DNA of 47,906 nt from Actinomyces marseillensis (GTDB taxonomy: Bacteria > Actinomycetota > Actinomycetes > Actinomycetales > Actinomycetaceae): NCBI RefSeq assembly GCF_900155605.1, contig NZ_LT707420.1, positions 1,577,298 to 1,625,203 on the forward strand, given 5' to 3'. How positions within the stretch are numbered: the stretch's first letter is position 1; the number at the start of each line of letters is the position of its first letter. Shown piece after piece: positions 1 through 13,075 of this stretch. The notes below the pieces were generated by a model, which saw only the letters and a list, made by a program, of their open reading frames with translations, ran no database searches and was not told the origin of the DNA. The translations under genes and the position numbers were made by a program.

Positions 1-364
1 TCAAAGCGACGCTCACGAGAATCAGAAGAACGGAAATCACGCTCAGAACGGTCAAAACGACGACCATCGCGCTGATCACCGCGATCAAAACGCGAACGAT
101 CGGAACGCTCACCCCCACGACGGTCATCACGATCAAAACGACGACTCCCCCGGCCGTCGTCGCGCCCTGAGAAGCGACGGTCTCTAGAATCCCGGTCAAA
201 ACGCCCCGAACGCTCACCATCAAAGCGACGCTCACGAGAATCAGAAGAACGGAAATCACGCTCAGAACGGTCAAAACGACGACCATCGCGCTGATCACCG
301 CGATCAAAACGCGAACGATCGGAACGCTCACCCCCACGACGGTCATCACGATCAAAACGACGAC
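1..364. repeat. In-frame tandem duplication, 219 bp period
   Basis: Bases 1-145 and 220-364 are identical over all 145 positions by direct reading, giving a period of 219 bases (73 codons), so the frame is kept. Bases 146-219 are the other part of the unit, and copy 1 may begin before the window. Shorter related blocks around TCAAAACGACGACC recur within each unit. It lies wholly inside the coding region of the Arg/Gly/Asp-rich protein. Confidence 0.9.
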
Positions 365-557
365 CATCGAAATTGCCACGGTCGCGATCGGCGAAGCGTC
401 CCTGACGGTCGAAACCTTGCCCACCATCACGCGAGGAACGTCGATCGGAAGAATTGAAACGGCGCGGTCCACGAGAAGAATCGCCGCGAGAGTATGAACC
501 GCCGTCTCCCCTTGATCCACGTCCGCGACGCTGCGAGGAGTCAAACCTATCTGCCAC
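1..557 (-). CDS. Arg/Gly/Asp-rich repeat protein, N-terminal part (runs off window)
   Basis: Reading the minus strand from a GTG at 557 gives an open frame to the window edge, about 185 codons, made almost only of R, D, G, S, F and E. It begins VADRFDSSQRRGRG and continues as short blocks such as RRFDRDDRRGG, RSRFDRGDQRDG and RRFDRSERDFRSSDS. A weak purine-rich site (AGTAGGA) lies just before the GTG. Such RGG/RDR-rich tails are common extensions on actinobacterial RNA-binding enzymes (DEAD-box helicases, RluB-type pseudouridine synthases, SpoU-type methyltransferases) and are probably disordered and RNA-binding. No catalytic domain lies inside the window, so the product cannot be named. A 219-base in-frame period is present. 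Confidence 0.7.
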   Translation of the reverse strand, partial: MADRFDSSQRRGRGSRGDGGSYSRGDSSRGPRRFNSSDRRSSRDGGQGFDRQGRFADRDRGNFDGRRFDRDDRRGGERSDRSRFDRGDQRDGRRFDRSERDFRSSDSRERRFDGERSGRFDRDSRDRRFSGRDDGRGSRRFDRDDRRGGERSDRSRFDRGDQRDGRRFDRSERDFRSSDSRERRF

Positions 558-802
558 AATTCCTACTTTCTTCGGGCCCTTCGACCGCACCTATCTTGAA
601 TTAAAACTATGAACGCATCCAGCATAATGGGCGAGTAGCAAACAAGCCAGCGCGCTTGACAACCTGTGGATTGCCAAAAACTGTGGGATTGGCCTCGTCG
701 ACCGCGTTGCGTAAATCGTATCTGGGTGTCGTATCACCCAGCCTAGGCATCGTCGCGGTAGTCGGCCGCTCGCTCGCCTTGCGAGCATCAGTATATAAAG
801 GT

Positions 803-835
803 TTGGCCCCGGGACCGTGTGGGTTCCGGGGCCAA
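803..835 (-). terminator. rRNA operon terminator
   Basis: The arms TTGGCCCCGG (803-812) and CCGGGGCCAA (826-835) are perfectly complementary. The hairpin starts 14 bases beyond the 5S 3' end in the direction of minus-strand transcription. The exit side reads ACCTTTATATA, so the U-run is short. Confidence 0.75.
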
Positions 836-848
836 GCCGTTGAGTGTG

Positions 849-967
849 TTGTGGCGGTGTCCTACTCTCCCACACCCTCCCAGGTGCAGTACCATCGGCG
901 CTTGCGGGCTTAGCTTCCAGGTTCGGAATGGAGGCTGGGCGTTTCCCCGCGGCTATGACCACCACAA
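849..967 (-). rRNA. rrf: 5S ribosomal RNA
   Basis: The minus strand starts TTGTGGTGGTCATAGC, contains the conserved CCATTCCGAACCTGGAAG and ends with GACACCGCCACAA, which pairs with the 5' end. The length is about 119 bases, as usual. It is the last gene of the rRNA operon, about 150 bases beyond 23S. Ends were set by the terminal helix and may be off by one or two bases. Confidence 0.95.
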
Positions 968-1031
968 GACGGTTCAACCATATTCACTTAAACGCCCCCG
1001 AGTGTGTGCCGCGCGTTGGGCGTGGGGGTTT

Positions 1032-1065
1032 GTGTTGGTTGTGATCCGTATAGTGGCGACGAGCA
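1032..1065 (-). other. 3' arm of pre-23S processing stem
   Basis: This stretch just beyond the 23S 3' end is complementary to 4321-4355 before the 23S 5' end. The core of 25 positions pairs with one mismatch and one G-U. The helix continues over a further 8-9 pairs with one bulged base. Long helices enclosing 23S are the known RNase III processing substrates of pre-rRNA; that role here is inferred from position and pairing. Confidence 0.8.
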
Positions 1066-1113
1066 CTCTATAGTGTCTGTCAACCATGCGGTGTAAACAG
1101 TGTGGTTGATGTG

Positions 1114-6129
<5,016 letters not shown>

Positions 6130-6240
6130 AAACTGTAAAAACAATAAGCCCGGAAAACCCACCACAAAAACGCGGCAAGCAATCCCAACCAAAAAAAATA
6201 CTCAAAAACAAAAAACAGGCATAAAAACAAAAAACAAACA

Positions 6241-6264
6241 CACTATCGAGTTCACAAACAACAC
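6241..6264 (-). repeat. Copy of the 23S processing element in the 16S leader
   Basis: The plus-strand bases match 4332-4355 at 21 of 24 positions in the same orientation. It sits about 110 bases upstream of the 16S 5' end. It probably serves precursor processing or antitermination of the leader; the role is inferred. Confidence 0.6.
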
Positions 6265-6351
6265 CCCCACATCTGCAATTCACCCGAGGCGAATCTCAAA
6301 GGGGCTTTCGCGCTTTGCAACGTTTCCGTCGCCCTCAGCGCAACGAGTTAT

Positions 6352-6381
6352 AGATTAGGCCGTTTAGGGGCTCGTCGTCAA
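6352..6381 (-). promoter_or_regulatory. Probable rRNA operon promoter
   Basis: On the minus strand TTGACG (6376-6381) is followed after 18 bases by TAATCT (6352-6357), a reasonable sigma-70-type promoter about 220 bases upstream of 16S. It lies within 70 bases of the tyrS stop codon, so the rRNA operon is separated from tyrS only by this promoter region. Confidence 0.55.
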
Positions 6382-6421
6382 ATCAAAACACTATGATGAC
6401 GAGCACACCTTGAAAAACAGC

Positions 6422-7681
6422 TCATCGGACCGCAACTACAGCCAGATTCCTGCGACCTTTACGGATCAAAACCAAGCCACCTGCCAAGAGGTCATCGGCA
6501 CGCAGCACAGCCTCTTCGTCTTCGACCTTGACCTTATTGACGTAAGCTCCACCACCCGCGAGGGTACGACGTGCAGCACTACGCCCCTTCTCCAGTCCGG
6601 TCTCGACAAGAGCGTCAATAAGAGAGTCCCCCAACGAAAGCTCCGCGCGGGGAAGGTCACTGGTAGCTGCTGCCAGGGTGGCCTCGTCAATGGAAGAAAG
6701 GTCTCCGCTCCCCCACAGCGCGTCGGTCGCAGCCTGCACGCGCGCAAGCTCCTCGTCACCGTGGACCAAAGCAGTCACGCTCGCAGCCAAGGCCTTCTGG
6801 GCAGCACGCTCATGCGGGCGCTCGGCAACTTCCACCTCAAGCGCCTCAATTTCTTCGCGCGAGAGGAAAGTGAAGATCTTCAAGAAGCGAACGACGTCGT
6901 CATCGGCGACCTGCAACCAGAACTGATAGAAGGCGTACGGGCTCATCATCTCGGGGTCGAGCCAAATTGCACCACCCTCGGACTTACCGAACTTTGTTCC
7001 GTCAGCCTTAGTAATAATGGGCGTCGTCATGACGTGGGTATCAGCGCCCTCGACCTTGTGAATCAGGTCGACGCCGCCAACCATATTGCCCCACTGGTCG
7101 TTTCCACCGGTCTCTAGCGTGCAACCGTAACGACGGAAGAGCTCGAGGTAGTCGTTCGCCTGAAGAACCTGGTAGGAAAACTCGGTGTATGAAATACCTT
7201 CATCAGAAGCGATACGACGAGCAACAATGTCCTTATTCAGCATGGTGCCCACGCGGAAGTACTTACCGATCCCGCGCAGAAGATCGATTGCACTCATCTC
7301 CTGGGTCCAGTCCAGGTTATTCACCATGCAAGCCGCTGCAGGCCCCTCGAAATCCAAGAATCGTGAAATCTGTGCGCGCAAACGGTCGGCCCAGCCCTGA
7401 ACAACTTCAGTCGGTTGAAGCTGACGCTCGCCACTTTGGCGAGGATCACCAATCTGGCCCGTCGCACCGCCAACAAGAGCAAGCGGCTTATGTCCAGCCA
7501 GTTGCAAGTGACGCATAACGATCAGCTGAACCAAGTGTCCATGGTGAAGAGACGGAGCAGTGGGATCATAGCCGCAATAGAAAGTGACCGGGCCCGCAGC
7601 GAAGTGAGCGCGAAGCGCGTCAAGGTCGGTGTGCTGAGCAATCAGACCACGCCATTGGAGGTCGTCAATAATATCGGTCAC
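6422..7681 (-). CDS. tyrS: Tyrosyl-tRNA synthetase
   Basis: A 419-residue class I aminoacyl-tRNA synthetase that charges tRNA-Tyr in the cytoplasm. The HIGH-type motif is HHGH at residues 46-49, the tyrosine-site GGNDQWGN is at 192-199, and the KMSKS-type loop is KFGKS at 230-234. A C-terminal S4-like RNA-binding region follows from about residue 350, with GGGAYVNKVKVED. The length is normal for the bacterial TyrS-alpha form. The start is ATG at 7681, after GGAAGAGGAAAATTC. It reads toward the rRNA operon, whose promoter follows directly. Confidence 0.97.
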   Translation of the reverse strand: MTDIIDDLQWRGLIAQHTDLDALRAHFAAGPVTFYCGYDPTAPSLHHGHLVQLIVMRHLQLAGHKPLALVGGATGQIGDPRQSGERQLQPTEVVQGWADRLRAQISRFLDFEGPAAACMVNNLDWTQEMSAIDLLRGIGKYFRVGTMLNKDIVARRIASDEGISYTEFSYQVLQANDYLELFRRYGCTLETGGNDQWGNMVGGVDLIHKVEGADTHVMTTPIITKADGTKFGKSEGGAIWLDPEMMSPYAFYQFWLQVADDDVVRFLKIFTFLSREEIEALEVEVAERPHERAAQKALAASVTALVHGDEELARVQAATDALWGSGDLSSIDEATLAAATSDLPRAELSLGDSLIDALVETGLEKGRSAARRTLAGGGAYVNKVKVEDEEAVLRADDLLAGGLVLIRKGRRNLAVVAVR

Positions 7682-7767
7682 TGAATTTTCCTCTTCCTAT
7701 TGGAATGACATTCAAGTCATAGTTTACGCGATAAGTGTTCGCCTCTGTGGAAGCGTTCGTTTTACCT

Positions 7768-9105
7768 TTACGAGGCCGCGGTGGTGCTAGTCCGGCCGCC
7801 AGGGAGTGCTCGGCGGGGAGGGTGGAAGTCGTAGGACTCTGCACGAACCTTCAACCAAGTTGCAAAGGCAACGAAGAGCACCCAATTGCCTTCCGTCAAG
7901 AGACGCGACTCTGTAAAAGACTGCACAAACATTGCCAGCATCAGAACTGCAGCCAAAGTAGGCACTAAATCAGTTTCAAGATCGCGTAGCGCAACTCGGA
8001 AGATACGAATCATCACCCACAAAACAGCGAAGGCCAAAAGCATAAGACCGACGATTCCGGTCTGGAACAGAGCCTCAATGTAGGCATTGTGTGCCTGCAT
8101 AGTAGGAGTGCCGTCGGGACGAACAACCAAGTTCTTAAACAGAGGCAACCACGGCGGCCACAAAACAACCCAACCCCATCCAAGGAAGGGGTGCTGCTGC
8201 CACAGCTCCAAGAGCTTCTGCCAGATCACACCTCGGCCAGTCATATCAGAACTGCGACCCAGCAAGATAGTGACTTGGTCCTTCATGATGACGGCGACCA
8301 AGAGGAAACTTGCCGCGGCAGTAAGAGCGACGCGGACAGCGAAGCGACGTTCATAAAAGCCCAAGCGGCGAATAATCAAGAAGAAAACAAGGGCGCTCAC
8401 CGAGACGAGCATGGCAACAAAAACGGTCGCAGAGCCGGTCAAAACTAAAATACCCACACACGCAAGGAGCCACGCTCCATTACGCAGGTGATGTGTCTTG
8501 TCCTCAACCCAAAGAACCAAAACGGAGAGCATGAGCAGAAGCGCAATGAAGGCAAGCGGATTCCGGTTTCCCACAAAACCCTGAATCGGTCCGCCTTTGA
8601 AGAGAGCGTCATTCACCCAGTAATAGAGTTCCGGTACTTCTTTCCAATTGCGCATATACATCGGCGGTATGCGATGCCCAACCACCAAGGACACCCATAA
8701 TTCGAGGGCATAGGAGGCAGCAATGATGATCTTCATCGCCTGAGTGAAGACATCCAACATCTGTCGAAGCGGAAATGCAATCGCAACGAGAACCCCCGCC
8801 GAACTTGTCGCCAGAGTAATCAAGGCTGAGCCAAAAGTCTCTAAACGATACTGGCTCCATATCACCGATAAACAACAGACCAGAATGTAGGAAGAAACCG
8901 AAAGAGACAATCGGCGCAGCGTCACTGCCCTACCCGCAAGGAAGAAAACCACCCACGCAGCAATGAGGACGATCCCCGCAATCACTCCGAAACCGACCCA
9001 GCCAAAAAGATTACGTACCCCTTGGCCGCCAAAAGCCAAGAAGAATATCGCAACGCCTACGGCCGGCAGTAGAGATTCGGCCCTCGAACTCACTGTTGTA
9101 CTCAC
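7768..9105 (-). CDS. O-antigen-ligase-like polytopic membrane protein
   Basis: About 445 residues, almost all hydrophobic, with ten or more membrane segments. A long extracytoplasmic loop precedes the signature stretch with HPFLGWGW and later QAHNAYIEALFQTG, typical of the Wzy_C/O-antigen ligase family that joins or polymerises lipid-linked glycans. In a Gram-positive cell the acceptor cannot be LPS, so a role in capsule, wall polysaccharide or glycoprotein assembly is inferred. I chose GTG at 9105, with TGAGGAA six bases upstream; an earlier in-frame ATG at 9189 falls inside the argR terminator hairpin. No glycosyltransferase genes are adjacent. Confidence 0.82.
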   Translation of the reverse strand: MSTTVSSRAESLLPAVGVAIFFLAFGGQGVRNLFGWVGFGVIAGIVLIAAWVVFFLAGRAVTLRRLSLSVSSYILVCCLSVIWSQYRLETFGSALITLATSSAGVLVAIAFPLRQMLDVFTQAMKIIIAASYALELWVSLVVGHRIPPMYMRNWKEVPELYYWVNDALFKGGPIQGFVGNRNPLAFIALLLMLSVLVLWVEDKTHHLRNGAWLLACVGILVLTGSATVFVAMLVSVSALVFFLIIRRLGFYERRFAVRVALTAAASFLLVAVIMKDQVTILLGRSSDMTGRGVIWQKLLELWQQHPFLGWGWVVLWPPWLPLFKNLVVRPDGTPTMQAHNAYIEALFQTGIVGLMLLAFAVLWVMIRIFRVALRDLETDLVPTLAAVLMLAMFVQSFTESRLLTEGNWVLFVAFATWLKVRAESYDFHPPRRALPGGRTSTTAAS

Positions 9106-9158
9106 GTAATTCCTCAAGACTAGAACCAGTTCCAGTAGGGAGAATAGCCGTAAGAAGG

Positions 9159-9190
9159 CATGCCCGCTAGCCACACGGCTAACGGGCATG
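9159..9190 (-). terminator. Hairpin terminator after argR
   Basis: CATGCCCGCTAGCC (9159-9172) pairs with GGCTAACGGGCATG (9177-9190) around an ACAC loop, with one mismatch. It lies 36 bases past the argR stop, and CTTCTT follows on the minus strand. Confidence 0.65.
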
Positions 9191-9225
9191 TTCTACACAG
9201 CAATTCTCTTCAAGAAAACAGCCTC

Positions 9226-9741
9226 TTACAGGACGCTTTGATGCGATCCGCCTCCGGCCAAAGAGGTCAAATATTCTTGGGCGTTAAGCGCTCCCTGATC
9301 GGAAGTGCAGATGATCAAAACCGTGTCGTCACCCGCGATTGTTCCCACGACATCGTCGATACGAGCCACATCGAGAGCTGAACCCAAAAGGTTTGCCGCG
9401 CCAACCAGAGTGCGCAAAACCAATTGATTGCCTACGCAGGTTGAAGTCACAAGAAGGGTCTGAAGCCACCGCTGCAAGCGTTCAACGCTGGCCTCAGCTT
9501 CGTGCGATTGAGAACCATCTGCGTTAGGGACCGAATAAATCAACGTACCCGAGCGGTCACGCATTTTCGTCGCGCGCATTTCCATAAGATCACGCGACAA
9601 AGTTGCCTGGGTGACCTCAATACCGAGAGTCCCCAAAGCAGAACGCAGTTGTTCCTGAGAACTAATAGTTTGGGAGACTAACAGATTGCGAATTGCTGCA
9701 TGGCGCCCAGCCTTCGTCTGCGGTGTCGCTTCAGATGACAT
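9226..9741 (-). CDS. argR: Arginine repressor ArgR
   Basis: About 171 residues. The N-terminal winged helix-turn-helix (residues about 10-75) contains SSQEQLRSALG and VTQATLSRDL, typical of ArgR. The C-terminal arginine-binding oligomerisation domain shows GTIAGDDTVLIICTS near the end, matching the conserved GT(I/L)AGDDT motif. The start is ATG at 9741 with AAGGGG upstream; the longer frame back to 9858 runs through a hairpin and is not family-like. It would repress arginine biosynthesis and control catabolism, yet no arg genes are in the window. Confidence 0.95.
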   Translation of the reverse strand: MSSEATPQTKAGRHAAIRNLLVSQTISSQEQLRSALGTLGIEVTQATLSRDLMEMRATKMRDRSGTLIYSVPNADGSQSHEAEASVERLQRWLQTLLVTSTCVGNQLVLRTLVGAANLLGSALDVARIDDVVGTIAGDDTVLIICTSDQGALNAQEYLTSLAGGGSHQSVL

Positions 9742-9810
9742 CAAAATCCCCTTAATTAGTCGCGAATCGACGTTGACTCCACTCCCGTTCAGGCAAGTAT
9801 AAGGGAAGAA

Positions 9811-9848
9811 AGGGGGCCTATGCGAAAATCGGATCGCATAGGCCCCTT
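9811..9848 (-). terminator. Strong terminator after flavodoxin gene
   Basis: The arms 9811-9825 and 9834-9848 pair over 15 positions (one G-U) around an 8-base loop. On the minus strand CCCCCTTTCTT follows. It insulates argR from the upstream gene. Confidence 0.8.
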
Positions 9849-9878
9849 CCATCGACATTCAGCCGCGGAATATCGAAG

Positions 9879-10370
9879 TTATTGACGTGTCAGCTCTTGA
9901 GCAATGCCGTGAGCCCATTCATCGATTGCATCCCAATCACGGAAATCGCCTTCCACTGCACCCGCGAGGCGAACGATCGCCCTCTCACGAAGCGAAAGAA
10001 GAGAAGGATCGTAGCGTCCCGCAAAAGAACGCAACTCCTTCGCATCGATACGTGTCAGCACAGGACCAATCCGGCTGGGATCCTGAGGCACGTGCTTGGG
10101 GACACCGTTCATGCCAACGGAAAAAGCCCACACCGGCATCTTGTGCAGTTCCTGCGCAAAACGCTCCATAAAATCATGGGCGGCGGGCATCCACTGAGTC
10201 ATGTAGACAGCAGAACCGCAAATAACGGCGTCAAATCCCTCAAGAGAGTCAACGTCTTGCGGCGGTTTGCAGACAACCTCGAGGCCATCAACCTTCAGCC
10301 TGCGAGCAATCGCTTCTGCAACTTCTGTGGTTGCACCATGCTGCGAAGCTGCAGTCAGCAAAACCTTCAT
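9879..10370 (-). CDS. Flavodoxin-domain protein
   Basis: About 163 residues. It starts MKVLLTAASQHGATTEVAEAIA, the FMN phosphate-binding loop of the flavodoxin_5/HemG-like group, with SQHGATTE in place of the usual SxTGNT. A second flavin-contact segment is VICGSAVYMTQWMPAAHDF, and PVWAFSVGMNG follows. It is probably a cytoplasmic FMN protein acting as electron carrier or quinone reductase. HemG-type protoporphyrinogen oxidase is possible, but no haem genes are near. The start ATG at 10370 has AAGGAG upstream. Confidence 0.85.
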   Translation of the reverse strand: MKVLLTAASQHGATTEVAEAIARRLKVDGLEVVCKPPQDVDSLEGFDAVICGSAVYMTQWMPAAHDFMERFAQELHKMPVWAFSVGMNGVPKHVPQDPSRIGPVLTRIDAKELRSFAGRYDPSLLSLRERAIVRLAGAVEGDFRDWDAIDEWAHGIAQELTRQ

Positions 10371-10422
10371 TGATACTCCTTCACACACGAGCCTGGCTTC
10401 ATCCTAACAAGGCGCAACCAGA

Positions 10423-13074
10423 TCACCCGCGAAGCGTTGCCCCTAAAACCTTCTCCGTCTTTGCGATGACATCCGCACGGACCTTCTGTACCTCATCGGG
10501 AGTCAGAGTGTGGTCACTGGCGCGAAGACGCAGAGAGAAGGCCAAAGAACGGAATCCTTCGGGAACCTGGTCGCCCTCGTATACGTCGAAGAGCGAAAGA
10601 TCCTCAATGAGAGCGCCCGCCGCCTGGCGAATAACCTGCTCAACACGAGAAACAGGCAGGTCATTGGCAACAACCAGAGCAAGATCTTCCTTCGCTGCCG
10701 GATACGTCGAAACAGGCTTGACTTGCAAAGGCTCATCACTGATGAGAGCGATCAGTGCATCCAAGTCCAGTTCGAAGGCACATGAACGCGCCGGAAGTCC
10801 GAAAGCCTTGCAGGTCTTCGGTGAGAGCTCACCCGCCAAGGCGAGTTCGACGAAATCCTTACCCTTTCGCGCAAAGATTCGCGCGACCCGACCCGGGTGG
10901 TAGGGAGCAACTTCAGCGGGATCCGTTGCTGCCTCGGGGAGACGAGGCCCCTTGTGACTCATCGGCTGCGCAAGCCACGCACGCGTCACTTCGATACGTA
11001 CGCCCAGCTGATCAGCAATCGATCGCACCGCCTGGACTGCGTCCGCCCAATCGAAAGAACGCTGAGCGGAGAGGATTCCTGCCGGCAGTGCTTGACCCGC
11101 GAGAACAGCACCAACATGCCACGGCTGCGGAGGAGTTCCAGCTTCCAATGCAGCAAGCTGCTCGTCACTGGGACGATGCTCGGCCGAAATCAGTCCCGTA
11201 GGAACGACGCCCTGACTGTGCACCACCTTCGCAACTTCATAAATTGCAACTGAGGGAATCCCGCGCGCACAGTTGCGGGCCGCTACGTCAAGAAGTGTGT
11301 CCAAAACCGAGGTACGCAGTAACGGCGCATCATCAGCAAGAGGATTACGCAGTTTGACCGCCTGACGGCGAGGATCGTCTTCCTTCATTCCCTGGCGATC
11401 GAAAGAATCAGAAACGAAGGGATAGCTCTCTACCTGCGTCAAGCCTGCATGCGCGAGTCCTTGGGCGACCAAACGTCGTGCGCGCTGGGCAAGCGTCAGG
11501 CCTGTTCCAGCGGGAGCAGTCGGAAGAACCGAAGGAATATTGTCGTAACCATCAAGACGCGCAATTTCCTCGACGAAGTGAGCGGCTCCCGTCAAGTCGG
11601 GGCGCCATGAGGGAGGCGTCACGCGTACACGTTCATCGTCAATGGCCTCGATAGCGCAACCAACTTCTTCGAGCAGCTGACGGACGCGTTCGGGCGTGTA
11701 GGCAACACCGGTCAAACGCTCAGCATCACTGAGTGCGAACTCATAGCTCGTCGGTTCAGGCAAGTTATTGAGGTCAAAGACCGCAGGATCCGCATGACCG
11801 CCACCGTATTGAACGAGGAGATCGACAGCGCGCTGTGCTGCAATCGCGGGAAGAAGCGGGTCAGTTCCACGTTCAAAACGCTTCGCGGCCTCGGAATGCA
11901 ATTTATGACGACGAGAGGAACGCGCGATCGATACCGCGTCGAAGTGCGCGGCCTCGAGAAGGATGTCCGTCGTCAAATCCTCGACCTCGGAATATGCACC
12001 GCCCATCACACCGGCGATCCCCAGAAGGCGCGATCCTTCCTCGCCACTAGGCGAATCAGAAATGACCAAATCCTGAGGATCCAGAGTGCGCGCAACCTCG
12101 TCCAAAGTCGTCAGCTCTTCACCCGGACGTGCGCGACGAACAACGATCGGAGCTTCAAGAGCAGCAAGATCGTAGGCGTGCATCGGCTGGCCAAGGTCAA
12201 GCATCACGTAATTGGTGATATCCACAGCCAAAGAAAGCGAGCGCATTCCCGCCATTTCAAGCCGCTCAACCATCCAACGAGGCGTGGGAGCTGCAGGATT
12301 GACGCCGCGCACAATTCGAGTCACAAAGCGATCTGCGCCGCAGCGTCCGTGAATAGGGGCATCGTCAGCGACAACAACGGGGAATCCGGCCTCGTTCGCC
12401 TCGGGAACGGACTCAACGAGAGTCCCCACAAGACCCGGGTCACGGAAAGCCGAACCCGTCGAGTGGGAGAATTCGCGCGCAACTCCTCGCATCGAGAAGC
12501 AATACCCTCGATCCGGCGTCACGTTGATCTCAAGAACTTCCTCGCCCAAACCAAGGAAAGAAATCACGCTCTGGCCAACAGCGGGAAGATCTGCTTCCGG
12601 GAAGTCCTTCTGCAAGACGATAATGCCATTGTGGTCCTCGCCCAAGCCAAGTTCGCGCGCCGAGCACATCATTCCATCAGAGACGTGGCCGTAAGTCTTT
12701 CGTGCGGCAATCTCGAAAGGTCCGGGAAGAACAGCACCCGGCAGGGAGACAACAACTAGGTCATTGACATCAAAGTTGTGCGCACCGCAGATAATGCCGC
12801 GCGAGGGAAGATCGCTGGGCTCTTTTCCAGTGCCGGGCGCGTCATTATGTTCTCCGACGTCCACACGGCAGTAGTTGACCGTCTTACCATTCGAGGCTTC
12901 GAATTCCTCGCGGCTGAGCACACGGCCCACGACGAGAGGCCCCGTAACGCGCGCGGGGTGGATGGTTTCTTCTTCGAGTCCGACGCGAACTAAAGCAGCC
13001 GCGAGTTCTTCGGTTGTCATTGCCGGGTCTGCATCGACATAGTCACGCAGCCAGCTCATTGGAACCATTGGCAT
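10423..13074 (-). CDS. pheT: Phenylalanyl-tRNA synthetase beta subunit
   Basis: About 883 residues, slightly longer than most PheT proteins. The N terminus MPMVPMSWLRDYVDAD is typical. An EMAP-like tRNA-binding domain lies at about residues 40-170, B3/B4 editing and B5 domains occupy the middle (DITNYVMLDLGQPMHAYD, ITPEERVR-like helices), and a C-terminal FDX-ACB anticodon domain closes with PAAKEDLALVV and SLAFSLRLRA. The start ATG at 13074 begins one base after the pheS stop codon and has GGAAGGGG upstream, indicating coupled translation. With PheS it forms the alpha2-beta2 enzyme that charges tRNA-Phe. Confidence 0.97.
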   Translation of the reverse strand: MPMVPMSWLRDYVDADPAMTTEELAAALVRVGLEEETIHPARVTGPLVVGRVLSREEFEASNGKTVNYCRVDVGEHNDAPGTGKEPSDLPSRGIICGAHNFDVNDLVVVSLPGAVLPGPFEIAARKTYGHVSDGMMCSARELGLGEDHNGIIVLQKDFPEADLPAVGQSVISFLGLGEEVLEINVTPDRGYCFSMRGVAREFSHSTGSAFRDPGLVGTLVESVPEANEAGFPVVVADDAPIHGRCGADRFVTRIVRGVNPAAPTPRWMVERLEMAGMRSLSLAVDITNYVMLDLGQPMHAYDLAALEAPIVVRRARPGEELTTLDEVARTLDPQDLVISDSPSGEEGSRLLGIAGVMGGAYSEVEDLTTDILLEAAHFDAVSIARSSRRHKLHSEAAKRFERGTDPLLPAIAAQRAVDLLVQYGGGHADPAVFDLNNLPEPTSYEFALSDAERLTGVAYTPERVRQLLEEVGCAIEAIDDERVRVTPPSWRPDLTGAAHFVEEIARLDGYDNIPSVLPTAPAGTGLTLAQRARRLVAQGLAHAGLTQVESYPFVSDSFDRQGMKEDDPRRQAVKLRNPLADDAPLLRTSVLDTLLDVAARNCARGIPSVAIYEVAKVVHSQGVVPTGLISAEHRPSDEQLAALEAGTPPQPWHVGAVLAGQALPAGILSAQRSFDWADAVQAVRSIADQLGVRIEVTRAWLAQPMSHKGPRLPEAATDPAEVAPYHPGRVARIFARKGKDFVELALAGELSPKTCKAFGLPARSCAFELDLDALIALISDEPLQVKPVSTYPAAKEDLALVVANDLPVSRVEQVIRQAAGALIEDLSLFDVYEGDQVPEGFRSLAFSLRLRASDHTLTPDEVQKVRADVIAKTEKVLGATLRG

Positions 13075-13075
13075 A

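Noticed and set aside
1-364. Possible CRISPR array
   Set aside because: The repeat unit is 219 bases, keeps the reading frame and codes for R/D/G-rich peptide; there are no spacers of regular size.
591-977. Minus-strand frame overlapping 5S
   Set aside because: It runs through the 5S gene and its terminator hairpin, so it cannot be a normal coding region.
11794-12759. Open frame of 321 codons on the plus strand
   Set aside because: Antisense to pheT with basic, low-complexity content; a shadow frame.
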